Positions 8,992 to 17,205 of a stretch of DNA of 64,000 bases are shown in pieces. Where the stretch lies: positions 1 through 64,000 of the forward strand of contig DXHA01000097.1 in NCBI GenBank assembly GCA_019113675.1, given 5' to 3'. The notes below the pieces were generated by a model. The model had not been told where the DNA came from. It saw nothing but the letters and a program-made list of their open reading frames with translations, and ran no database searches. The stretch's first letter is position 1. Every line of letters begins with the position of its first letter. A program made the position numbers and the translations under genes. Source of the stretch: Candidatus Yaniella excrementigallinarum (lineage in GTDB: Bacteria > Actinomycetota > Actinomycetes > Actinomycetales > Micrococcaceae).

Positions 8992-11900
8992 GTGAGTTTC
9001 GGACAAGGACTCGGCGGCATCTTTGGTCGCCCGAATGATCCTCCCGGTGGCTCTGACGATTCCGGCGGGGGAGCCCGCGGAAATGATTCGTCGGGCAGCG
9101 GAGGTTCATCGCGTGATGGTAAGGGCAACAAAGGCGCAGGATCGCGCCGTCCAGGAGCGTTACTTCTTACACTGATTATTCTCGGTGTACTAGTCGCCCT
9201 CTTCGTGTTGTTCTCAATGGTTTACACCGAAGTGTTGTGGTTTAACCAGATCGGTTATCAGAGAGTATTCTGGACCGAATACAGCACTAAGGCGATACTA
9301 TTTATTGTTGCCGGTGCCGCCATGGGGGTCATCACCTGGCTGGCACTTCACCTGGCCTATAAATACCGGCCCCAAAATCTCGGCGGCCAATTACGGCGTA
9401 ACGTTGAGCAATACCAAAAACAGCTTGAACCTGTCCGCCGACTGGTTTTTATCGGTGCTCCAACTCTGATTGGTTTCTTTGCTGGTACCGCCGCCATGAA
9501 CGGCTGGGAACAGGTCCTGTTGTTCTTTAATCAGGTGCCGTACGGTAAGAATGATCCTGAGTTCGGCATGGACCTGACCTTCTATATGGCAACTTTGCCG
9601 TTCCTGAACACGCTGGTGTCATTCTTAGTTTCGATCGTGCTTGTGGCGGGTATTGCTGGGCTGATTGTCCACTATCTCTACGGTGGTATTCGTATCGAAG
9701 AAGGTGCGGGCATTACCGTGGAACGTTCCGCTCGCTTCCACATTTTGATCTTTGCAGCGGTATACATGCTCTTACAGGGCGGACGTTACTGGCTCAAACG
9801 CTACGGCACCTTACAAGATCAATCGGGTAAATGGGCCGGGGCGTTATACACTGACATAAACGCTGTCATCCCAACCTCAACCATCTTGGCCATCGCCGCG
9901 ATTTTGGTCATCGGATTGTTCGTTGCCACCATGATTAATGGTCGCTGGCGGCTGTCGATTATCGGCGTGGCTGGATTCTTAGTGGCAGCACTGGTCGCCG
10001 GTGCGATATATCCGTTTTTGATTCAGGAATACCGAGTATCACCAACGGAACAAACCATGGAATCCGACTATATTGAGCGAAACATCGAGTTCACTCGTGA
10101 AGGGTATGACGTCGCTGACGTCGAATATACCTCATACGCTGGTGAAACAGCTGCCGAACGTGGCGGGCTGGAAGACGACTCTGCGACCACCGCAAATGTT
10201 CGTCTGATGGACCCGAACCTGCTGAGCCAGACTTACGGACAGTTGGAACAGTTCCGCCCGTATTACTCGTTTCCTGATACTTTGCACGTGGACCGGTACG
10301 AGGTCGATGGCGAAGTTCGTGACACCGTGTTGGCGGCCCGTGAGGTCAATCCTCCCGGTGATGATGATTCTTGGGTGAACCAGCACGTTATTTATACTCA
10401 CGGTTACGGCATTGTTGCAGCGGATGCTTCCGAGGTAGGTGGCGGCGGCCGGCCGTCGTTCCTACTGTCGGGTATCCCCACCACAGGCGAATTGGCTTCT
10501 GAAGATGATTACGAACCACGTATCTATTTTGGTCGCAACAGCCCGGACTATTCTGTAGTAGGTAAAGAAGAAGGCGAAGCAGACCGCGAGCGTGACCGCC
10601 CACAGGAAGCCGGTTCAGAAGAAGACACTGCTTACACCTTCTCCGGGGATGGTGGACCATCCGTTGGCGGGCTATTCAACCAGCTTGCCTTCGCCATCAA
10701 ATTTGGTTCCACAGAGGTCCTGCTATCTCAGGATGTAAATACCAACTCGCAGATTCTATTTGACCGAGATCCTGTACAGCGCGTAGAAAAAGTTGCCCCG
10801 TATCTAGAAGTTGATACCAACACATATCCGGCCATTGTGGATGGTCGTGTTCAGTGGATTGTCGATGGCTACACAACCTCCGACTCGTTCCCGTATTCGG
10901 ACCAATCCCAGTTGGAATCGGCGACTGTTGACGCGTTGAATGTGGATCAAGACCTAACCTTGACCGGTCAGATTAACTACATACGCAACTCAGTTAAAGC
11001 CACCGTTGATGCCTATGATGGCACCGTTACGTTGTATGCGTGGGAACCAGATGACCCACTGCTGCAAGCCTGGATGGATGTTTACGACAACACGGTGGTT
11101 CCGTATTCTGAAATGTCTGCGGACTTGATGAGCCACGTACGGTACCCGGAAGACATGTTCAAGGTGCAACGTGAGAAATTAGCACGCTACCACGTCTCGG
11201 ATGCCAATGACTTCTACGAAAACAACGACGCATGGTCTATCCCAGATGACCCGACGGCGTCTGCTGAGGCCGATGTGAAATTGCCTCCGTACTACATGAC
11301 GATGAAGATGCCTGAACAGGATGAACCGGCATTCCAGCTAACGACTCCGTTTATCCCACAAGAACGTGAGGGTGTTGCACAACGTAACGTCTTATACGGG
11401 TTCTTGGGCGCAAACGGGGACGCAGGCACGGGTGAGGACGGCGAGAAAGCTGACACGTACGGCCAATTACAGATGCTTGAGTTGCCACGTCAGACGACAA
11501 CGCCGGGTCCTGGACAAGCCCAAAACAACTTCAACTCGGATGACACTGTCTCGCGCGAGTTGAACCTGCTGCGTCAGGGCGCCTCCGATGTGATTAATGG
11601 CAATATGATCACCTTGCCGGTTGCCAACGGTATTCTCTATGTCCAGCCGGTCTATGTCCGGTCGACAGGTGAAACTTCATATCCGGTGCTGCGCAAGGTC
11701 CTGGTGGCCTTTGGTGATGAGGTAGGATTCGCTGACACATTCTCCGAAGCGTTAGACCAGATATTTGAAGGTGAATCTGGCGCTGAGACTCCTGAGGAAC
11801 AGCAAGCTGAACAGCCTGCTGAAACTGATGGGGAAGAAGGCGAAGAACAGGCTGAACCGCCAATGTCTGATACGCCATCTGATCAGCTTGCCGAAGCCCT

Positions 11901-12090
11901 CAGTGACGCTCGCGACGCAATGAGTCGTTCCGAAGATGCCATGGCTGATGGCGACTGGGAAGCTTACGGCCAGGCACAGGCTGATCTGCAGGCAGCACTT
12001 GAGCGTGCGGTTGAGCTTGATGAAGGCGGAACGGAGCAGGATGGTGATGGTGACGCTGATAACAGTGACGCCGAAGGTGGCTCTGACTAG
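8992..12090 (+). CDS. UPF0182 family large membrane protein
   Basis: 1032 residues starting at GTG, with AGGGAAC close upstream. The N-terminus is glycine- and serine-rich with GRPNDPPGG. About seven hydrophobic helices follow in roughly the first 350 residues, then a long extracytoplasmic domain and a strongly acidic, alanine/glutamate-rich tail (EEQQAEQPAETDGEEGEE). This is the whole UPF0182/COG1615 architecture, widespread in actinobacteria with no settled biochemical role. It probably shares a transcript with the preceding PDZ protease. The acidic tail is of variable, low-complexity type and may be disordered. Confidence 0.92.
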   Translation: MSFGQGLGGIFGRPNDPPGGSDDSGGGARGNDSSGSGGSSRDGKGNKGAGSRRPGALLLTLIILGVLVALFVLFSMVYTEVLWFNQIGYQRVFWTEYSTKAILFIVAGAAMGVITWLALHLAYKYRPQNLGGQLRRNVEQYQKQLEPVRRLVFIGAPTLIGFFAGTAAMNGWEQVLLFFNQVPYGKNDPEFGMDLTFYMATLPFLNTLVSFLVSIVLVAGIAGLIVHYLYGGIRIEEGAGITVERSARFHILIFAAVYMLLQGGRYWLKRYGTLQDQSGKWAGALYTDINAVIPTSTILAIAAILVIGLFVATMINGRWRLSIIGVAGFLVAALVAGAIYPFLIQEYRVSPTEQTMESDYIERNIEFTREGYDVADVEYTSYAGETAAERGGLEDDSATTANVRLMDPNLLSQTYGQLEQFRPYYSFPDTLHVDRYEVDGEVRDTVLAAREVNPPGDDDSWVNQHVIYTHGYGIVAADASEVGGGGRPSFLLSGIPTTGELASEDDYEPRIYFGRNSPDYSVVGKEEGEADRERDRPQEAGSEEDTAYTFSGDGGPSVGGLFNQLAFAIKFGSTEVLLSQDVNTNSQILFDRDPVQRVEKVAPYLEVDTNTYPAIVDGRVQWIVDGYTTSDSFPYSDQSQLESATVDALNVDQDLTLTGQINYIRNSVKATVDAYDGTVTLYAWEPDDPLLQAWMDVYDNTVVPYSEMSADLMSHVRYPEDMFKVQREKLARYHVSDANDFYENNDAWSIPDDPTASAEADVKLPPYYMTMKMPEQDEPAFQLTTPFIPQEREGVAQRNVLYGFLGANGDAGTGEDGEKADTYGQLQMLELPRQTTTPGPGQAQNNFNSDDTVSRELNLLRQGASDVINGNMITLPVANGILYVQPVYVRSTGETSYPVLRKVLVAFGDEVGFADTFSEALDQIFEGESGAETPEEQQAEQPAETDGEEGEEQAEPPMSDTPSDQLAEALSDARDAMSRSEDAMADGDWEAYGQAQADLQAALERAVELDEGGTEQDGDGDADNSDAEGGSD

Positions 12091-12113
12091 GGGTGATGTA
12101 CTAGCCCGCGAGT

Positions 12114-12142
12114 TTGCATTCCATTTTCGCGGCGTGTACAGT
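12114..12142 (+). promoter_or_regulatory. Probable promoter of the initiator tRNA gene
   Basis: TTGCAT (12114-12119) and TACAGT (12137-12142) with 17 bases between fit a primary sigma-factor promoter. Transcription would start about six bases before the tRNA. The -10 element is embedded in a perfect inverted repeat (12128-12158). Confidence 0.5.
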
Positions 12143-12158
12143 GGAAGTACACGCCGCG
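12128..12158. repeat. 12-bp perfect inverted repeat overlapping tRNA promoter and 5' end
   Basis: CGCGGCGTGTAC, a seven-base loop AGTGGAA, then GTACACGCCGCG. The arms are exactly complementary. The left arm covers the start of the -10 element, and the right arm runs through the predicted transcription start into the first four bases of the mature tRNA. It may be an operator, or sequence constrained by both promoter and tRNA. Confidence 0.7.
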
Positions 12159-12228
12159 GGGTGGAGCAGTTCGGTAGCTCGTCGGGCTCATAACCCGAAG
12201 GCCGCAGGTTCAAATCCTGCCCCCGCAA
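12155..12228 (+). tRNA. Initiator tRNA-fMet (anticodon CAT)
   Basis: A 74-base cloverleaf. The acceptor strand CGCGGGG pairs with CCCCGCA leaving the first pair C:A unpaired, a bacterial initiator hallmark. The anticodon stem holds the three consecutive G:C pairs of initiators (GGGCTCATAACCC), and the T arm is GCAGGTTCAAATCCTGC. The 3' CCA is not encoded (ACGA follows). A terminator lies directly downstream, so it is probably a single-gene transcription unit. Confidence 0.95.
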
Positions 12229-12234
12229 CGAAAA

Positions 12235-12263
12235 GAAGGCCCCCGACTCAGTCGGGGGTCTTC
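12235..12263 (+). terminator. Strong hairpin terminator after tRNA-fMet
   Basis: A 13-bp stem, GAAGGCCCCCGAC / GTCGGGGGTCTTC with one G:T pair and a three-base TCA loop, starts seven bases after the tRNA. No long U tract follows, which is common for actinobacterial terminators. It is nearly symmetrical and could also stop minus-strand transcription. Confidence 0.75.
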
Positions 12264-12340
12264 GCTGTGTCACGACAGAATCAATGCTGGATTGTGCGCT
12301 CAATTATGCTGAGCTTTATTTGCATTGCGATGCCAGCTCG

Positions 12341-12357
12341 ACGCTATCCCATAGCGT
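12341..12357. repeat. Short perfect hairpin, possible terminator for the small minus-strand gene
   Basis: ACGCTAT CCC ATAGCGT, a 7-bp stem with a three-base loop, lies about 90 bases beyond the stop codon of the 50-residue peptide gene. No U tract is seen. The rest of 12264-12443 holds nothing else I can support. Confidence 0.3.
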
Positions 12358-12443
12358 TTGCGTCTCCTGGGTGTTCTTCTAAGCCATACCCCACTGGCAC
12401 TGCGCTTACTTAGCCGTGGGCTTTTAAATACTGGATAGCAACG

Positions 12444-12596
12444 CTAAGGGGCCCGTTGACCTATTGCGTGGATGATCCACATAATAATGGAAATCACTGC
12501 CACGGCAGTTCCTAACCAAATAAGGAATTTAGCTGCTGAAATAAAAATCCCCAGCAGAATCATACCGATACCAATAAGAATGAAGATAAGCCACAT
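12444..12596 (-). CDS. 50-residue two-helix membrane peptide, unknown
   Basis: The frame runs from ATG at 12596 to TAG at 12444 and encodes 50 residues beginning MWLIFILIGIGMILLG and ending AIGQRAP. Two hydrophobic stretches (about 2-19 and 25-44) separated by SAAK suggest a helical hairpin in the membrane. The coding call rests on a strong Shine-Dalgarno, GGAAGGAG (12603-12610 on the opposite strand), at suitable distance and on the consistent hydrophobic pattern. I do not recognise the family. A 7-bp inverted repeat just upstream overlaps the ribosome site. A hairpin lies downstream. Confidence 0.65.
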   Translation of the reverse strand: MWLIFILIGIGMILLGIFISAAKFLIWLGTAVAVISIIMWIIHAIGQRAP

Positions 12597-12606
12597 AATA
12601 GGCTCC

Positions 12607-12629
12607 TTCCTAATGATATTTGTTAGGAA
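12607..12629 (-). promoter_or_regulatory. Inverted repeat overlapping the ribosome-binding site of the 50-residue gene
   Basis: On the minus strand TTCCTAA and TTAGGAA are perfect 7-base arms around a nine-base loop. The downstream arm contains the AGGAA that begins the AGGAAGGAG ribosome site. Folding would partly hide that site; the repeat could equally be a protein operator. Confidence 0.35.
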
Positions 12630-13163
12630 TGAAACCGATCCTACGTGAGTGCAATAGAGAACGGAAGTAGTTGTATCAACCTACTGGCCTGGTTTTTTGA
12701 ACAAGGTCTTAGACGCTTCTTATTTGTCCGTGGCCATGGGTTTTTGGGTCTAACGATATCGCCTTGCCAAAATTCCGTTGAGATTCATCTATAGCGTGCC
12801 ATCGTATTGGCGGCCAGCTGAGATTGCTTACCAGCGACACGCTATGCTGAGCCCGTTCTAGTGTTCAACAGTCGCCAAGGTTACTTGCCAGGCAGGTGTG
12901 GCCGCTTATGTCCTGTTGACTGCCTCAGGGAGACTGACGCTGCGGTTCACAGGCAGGCAGCACTATGGTATTTTGCACATTCCATTTGTAGTGTGAATGC
13001 AAACATCACAAGGTGGAGCTGCTCTCGCATAAGGAGCCTTTTGTAAGAACCTAACTACCTCGGCAGTCCCAGAAATATCTTTTAGCTTGGATCTTCAGGC
13101 TTCCCAATTCAAGAGTACGCAAAACAATATGACGCTCAGGCAAATCAGAACGTATCGGGGTAT
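12630..13163. other. Gene-poor stretch upstream of ctaD
   Basis: About 530 bases with no convincing coding frame on either strand. A 61-codon open frame at 12861-13046 has a cysteine- and arginine-rich translation and no ribosome site, so I do not call it. The ctaD promoter should lie here, but I could not pick a clear one. A non-coding RNA is possible but not supported by any structure I recognise. Confidence 0.5.
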
Positions 13164-14882
13164 ATGCCGCACATGACTACTTACGAATATACGCAAGATG
13201 AGCGTCAGACACCGGCGCAACCGCAAGTGGTACCAAGGTCGAAAGGTCGGATCGTCGTCAACTGGTTGACGACGACTGACCATAAGACCATCGGGTATTT
13301 ATACCTCATTACATCTTTTACATTCTTCGGCCTAGCTGGTGTGATGGCGCTACTTATCCGGGCTGAATTATTCTCACCCGGCATGCAAATATTACAAACC
13401 AAAGAACAGTTCAACCAGCTGTTTACCATGCACGGCACGATGATGTTGCTGATGTTTGCGACGCCGTTATTTATTGGCTTCGCTAACGTGATTGTTCCTC
13501 TGCAAGTTGGTGCCCCGGATGTCGCCCTTCCGCGACTCAATGCGTTGTCGTATTGGTTTTTCCTGTTTGGCTCACTAATTGCCATGTCCGGATTTCTAAC
13601 ACCTCAGGGTGCGGCATCGTTTGGCTGGTTTGGGTACACACCGTTATCAAATGCAGCGCACTCACCTGGTATCGGTGGAGATCTGTGGGTATTTGGATTG
13701 GGCTTGCAAGGATTCGGGACGATTCTTGGCGGCGTCAATATCATCACCACAATCATCGCCTTGCGGGCACCCGGTGTGACCATGTGGCGGATGCCTATTT
13801 TCACTTGGAACTCCTTGATCACGGCTATTATGATCTTAATGGCGTTCCCACCTCTGGCTTCAGCGCTGTTCGCATTGGGACTTGACCGTCGTTTCGGAGG
13901 TCATATTTATGACCCAGAAAACGGCGGTGCCATACTTTGGCAGCATTTATTCTGGTTCTTTGGCCATCCTGAGGTATATATTATTGCGCTGCCATTTTTT
14001 GGGATCGTTTCAGAAATCTTCCCTGTCTTCTCACGCAAACCTATTTTCGGATATAAATCATTTGTATTTGCTACTGCTACAATAGCGGCGCTGTCGATGA
14101 CCGTTTGGGCGCATCACATGTACGCCACCGGATCAGTGCTATTGCCGTTTTTCTCCTTGATGACGATGCTGATAGCTGTCCCAACCGGTGTAAAGTTCGT
14201 CAATTGGATCGGAACGATGTGGCGGGGTTCGGTCACTTTCGAAACACCTATGTTATGGAGTCTAGGTTTCCTCGTTACCTTCCTCTTTGGTGGGTTAACC
14301 GGAATCATCCTATCTGCGCCTCCGTTAGATTTTCACGTAACTGATACCTATTTCGTGGTTGCCCATTTCCACTACGTTGTGTTTGGCACGGTGGTGTTTG
14401 CTATGTTTGGTGGATTCTATTTTTGGTGGCCGAAATTTACGGGCAAGATGCTCAACGAAAGCTGGGGCAAGGTTCAGTTTTGGATGCTATTTCTTGGGTT
14501 TCATGGAACCTTCCTCATACAGCACTGGTTGGGTGTCATGGGTATGCCACGGCGGTATGCCGACTACATGGTTGAAGATGGATTCACTGCCATGAACCAG
14601 TTTTCTACGATTTCAGCCATGCTGCTAGGGGCCTCCACGATTGTTTTCTTATGGAACGTGTACTACACATCCCGATACGGCAAGAAAATCACGGTCGACG
14701 ATCCATGGGGCTTCGGTGGTTCGCTTGAATGGGCTACCTCGTGTCCACCGCCAGGCCACAACTTTCGTGCACTGCCGCGAATCCGTTCTGAACGACCAGC
14801 ATTGGATCTTCACCACCCAGAGCTGCTCCCGCTAGAACGCCGAAAGAAGGTCGCTACCAAGCCCCGTACCCAACAGCGATAA
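13164..14882 (+). CDS. ctaD: Cytochrome c oxidase subunit I (aa3 type)
   Basis: 572 residues. The catalytic core of terminal oxidase, reducing oxygen at the heme a3-CuB centre and pumping protons across the membrane. Motifs include [11 protein letters not shown] near the N-terminus, the low-spin heme histidine in FTMHGTMM, the CuB/tyrosine loop HPEVYI ([15 protein letters not shown]), the CuB histidines in WAHHMYATG, and the heme histidines in VVAHFHYV. Twelve membrane helices are expected. No other oxidase subunit (ctaC, ctaE, ctaF) lies next to it, so the gene is detached from the usual cluster. Start at 13164 is preceded by CGGGG; ATG 13173 is the alternative. Confidence 0.95.
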   Translation: MPHMTTYEYTQDERQTPAQPQVVPRSKGRIVVNWLTTTDHKTIGYLYLITSFTFFGLAGVMALLIRAELFSPGMQILQTKEQFNQLFTMHGTMMLLMFATPLFIGFANVIVPLQVGAPDVALPRLNALSYWFFLFGSLIAMSGFLTPQGAASFGWFGYTPLSNAAHSPGIGGDLWVFGLGLQGFGTILGGVNIITTIIALRAPGVTMWRMPIFTWNSLITAIMILMAFPPLASALFALGLDRRFGGHIYDPENGGAILWQHLFWFFGHPEVYIIALPFFGIVSEIFPVFSRKPIFGYKSFVFATATIAALSMTVWAHHMYATGSVLLPFFSLMTMLIAVPTGVKFVNWIGTMWRGSVTFETPMLWSLGFLVTFLFGGLTGIILSAPPLDFHVTDTYFVVAHFHYVVFGTVVFAMFGGFYFWWPKFTGKMLNESWGKVQFWMLFLGFHGTFLIQHWLGVMGMPRRYADYMVEDGFTAMNQFSTISAMLLGASTIVFLWNVYYTSRYGKKITVDDPWGFGGSLEWATSCPPPGHNFRALPRIRSERPALDLHHPELLPLERRKKVATKPRTQQR

Positions 14883-15114
14883 TCAGCAAACCTGGGCAAG
14901 GGTGCTTGAGGTGGTTATTTTGCGCAACACGGTACTTTTTCTTTTCCCTACAGGCTCTGAGGCGTAACGTCGAGAAAAGTCTTCCAATTGATCAGCTACA
15001 ACTGGGGACTGACATGCAGCCATTCGTAGGGAAATGATCAGCAGGTATCAGGATTCTTTTGTGGTTTCGTCCAGCAAGCTGTACGAAAATGGTCCTGACA
15101 GGAAAGGACACAAC

Positions 15115-16443
15115 ATGAGCGACACCTGGCCGGATAAGGATAAATCAGCCGAAGATCCATCGGCGCCACGCAATGTGGGCGAACACGCGCCCGATGAACA
15201 GCCAACGCAAACTATGTGGCAGGGCCCGCCGCCACCGCCGTCGTCAACATCTTCTCAGCCATGGTATGGGCAACCTGCACCCGCATCTGGGAAGAAGAAA
15301 ACGAAACGATTCGGATGGCCAGTTTTCATTACTGCAGTGGCGGTTGCCGCGGTATTAGGTGGTGGCGTTGGCGGTGTCGCTGCTGATTATATAAGTTCAT
15401 CGAATTTAGCAGCCAGCAACGAAGCACAGCAATCACCGCAACTAAATCGTACCGATAATGTCACTCCTACTACCGAGGCTGCTGCCGTCGCCTCGCCATC
15501 AGTGGTTACCTTATCTGTCGGTGGCGAGCAAGCAGAAGGCTCAGGGTCCGGGGTAATCCTCGATGAGGACGGACATATTTTAACCAATAGCCACGTGGTC
15601 ACCCTAGGTGGTCAGGCCGCAGCCGCTAATATCAAAGTCCAAACTTCCGATGGCCAAGTACATGATGCTGAAGTTGTAGGTACAGATCCGATGTCAGATC
15701 TTGCCGTAGTGAAAATTGATGCGGAGGAACTGACTCCCATTGAGATGGGCTCCGCCGAAGAGCTAAATGTTGGAGATCAAGCCGTTGCTATCGGTGCGCC
15801 ATTGGGCTTGGATGGCACGGTGACAGAGGGCATTATCTCGACTTTGGATCGGACCATTTCGGTTGCTTCCTCGGCGGTTCCTGAAGAACCTGAGGCGCCA
15901 AATCAGGAGAGCCCTTTTGAATTCGGGCTACCGGAAGATCAAGAAACCCAAAGTGAACAAGGACAGGTTCACCTGAATGTGATGCAAACTGACGCAGCGA
16001 TTAACCCGGGCAACTCGGGTGGCGCACTGGTAGATCATGATGGGCGATTGATTGGCATTAATGTCGCGATTGCCACCCGTTCTGAGGGCAATGTGGGTCT
16101 TGGCTTCTCGATCCCGGTGGATTATGCCAAACGGGTGGCTCAGGAGCTGATTGAAGACGGTGAGGTCTCCCACGGAATGCTCGGGGTTACCATCATGCCA
16201 ACCAGCGATGACACGATTTCTTCGGGGGCACGTGTAGTAGAGGTTGTGGATGATGGTCCTGCAACCGATGCGGATCTAGAACCAGACGACATCATTACCG
16301 CTGTAGATGGCAAAACTGTGACTGATCCTGGCAGTCTTTCGGCAACGGTACGAGAATATCCGGCCGGTTCCGATATAGAGCTCACAGTTGTTCGGGACGG
16401 TGACGAGTTCACTGAAACGCTTGAATTAGGTGGCACAGACTAG
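15115..16443 (+). CDS. HtrA/DegP-type membrane serine protease with PDZ domain
   Basis: 442 residues from the ATG at 15115, chosen over an upstream ATG at 15034 because GGAAAGGA lies seven bases before it. A proline-rich cytoplasmic N-terminus and one membrane helix (about 66-90) are followed by a trypsin-like domain. Its triad is H160 (LTNSHVV), D195 (DPMSDLAVV) and S301 (NPGNSGGAL). A C-terminal PDZ domain covers about 345-430. This is the actinobacterial envelope quality-control protease architecture. The acidic insert at about 253-285, between the D and S residues, is longer than in many homologues. The following PIG-L gene is 15 bases downstream and may be co-transcribed. Confidence 0.93.
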   Translation: MSDTWPDKDKSAEDPSAPRNVGEHAPDEQPTQTMWQGPPPPPSSTSSQPWYGQPAPASGKKKTKRFGWPVFITAVAVAAVLGGGVGGVAADYISSSNLAASNEAQQSPQLNRTDNVTPTTEAAAVASPSVVTLSVGGEQAEGSGSGVILDEDGHILTNSHVVTLGGQAAAANIKVQTSDGQVHDAEVVGTDPMSDLAVVKIDAEELTPIEMGSAEELNVGDQAVAIGAPLGLDGTVTEGIISTLDRTISVASSAVPEEPEAPNQESPFEFGLPEDQETQSEQGQVHLNVMQTDAAINPGNSGGALVDHDGRLIGINVAIATRSEGNVGLGFSIPVDYAKRVAQELIEDGEVSHGMLGVTIMPTSDDTISSGARVVEVVDDGPATDADLEPDDIITAVDGKTVTDPGSLSATVREYPAGSDIELTVVRDGDEFTETLELGGTD

Positions 16444-16458
16444 CATTACACTAGGGGC

Positions 16459-17205
16459 ATGCAAAATATTAGTGACCTGGTTGATGGGTCAAAAATTGCT
16501 CGTGCCTTAGTCATAGCTGCCCACCCTGACGATATCGATTTCGGTGCGGCTGCTACCGTTGCCGCCCTCACTGATGCCGGGGTGGATGTGACTTACTGTT
16601 TGGTTACATCGGGCGACGCCGGTGGTTTTGAGCTGGATCATTCACGCGAGGCAATGGTGGCTCGGCGCGAACGCGAACAGCGCGATGCCGCGGCTGTAGT
16701 AGGTGTTAGTGATGTCAGGTACCTAAAGTATTTAGACGGCTATGTCGAACCCAGCCATGAGCTTATCAGCGATCTGGTGGGACTGATGCGCCAGATACAA
16801 CCTGATGTGGTAATCACACAGCATCCGCAACGTAATTGGGAACGATTGCAGTCTTCCCACCCTGATCACCTGGCAGTGGGGGAGGCGACAGTTCGTGCTG
16901 TATATCCGGCAGTAGAAAACCCATTTGCTTATCCTGCACTGAAGCATTTACCGGCGTTTCGGATTCACCAGGTGTGGATGATGGCGGCTCCGGCAGAGTT
17001 AGTCAATCTGCGCATTGACGTTACCGACTACGTGGAAGATAAGCTTGGTGCGCTGCATAAGCACTTTTCACAGCACCCAGATCCGACAGCGATGGATGAA
17101 AGAGTTCGAAGTGCGCTTGCCGCAAATCATCCAGACGAGGGGCGTGGGGCGGAAGTATTCCACCAGGTCTCTGTCAACGACCTGACAACGTTTGCTGGTT
17201 TTTAG
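16459..17205 (+). CDS. PIG-L family deacetylase
   Basis: 248 residues with the zinc-binding AAHPDDIDFGAA near the N-terminus and a later HPDHLAVG segment, the two signatures of the LmbE/PIG-L fold that de-N-acetylates GlcNAc-containing substrates. In actinobacteria this family includes MshB and Mca of mycothiol metabolism. The protein is shorter than those and I cannot assign it to either; it may act on another amino-sugar conjugate. The ATG at 16459 follows AGGGGC. It converges on the sigma/anti-sigma-like gene with a TTAG stop overlap. Confidence 0.85.
   Translation: MQNISDLVDGSKIARALVIAAHPDDIDFGAAATVAALTDAGVDVTYCLVTSGDAGGFELDHSREAMVARREREQRDAAAVVGVSDVRYLKYLDGYVEPSHELISDLVGLMRQIQPDVVITQHPQRNWERLQSSHPDHLAVGEATVRAVYPAVENPFAYPALKHLPAFRIHQVWMMAAPAELVNLRIDVTDYVEDKLGALHKHFSQHPDPTAMDERVRSALAANHPDEGRGAEVFHQVSVNDLTTFAGF

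Noticed and set aside
12861-13046. 61-codon open frame in the gene-poor spacer
   Set aside because: No ribosome site, and a cysteine/arginine-rich translation without a recognisable pattern; it looks like chance.
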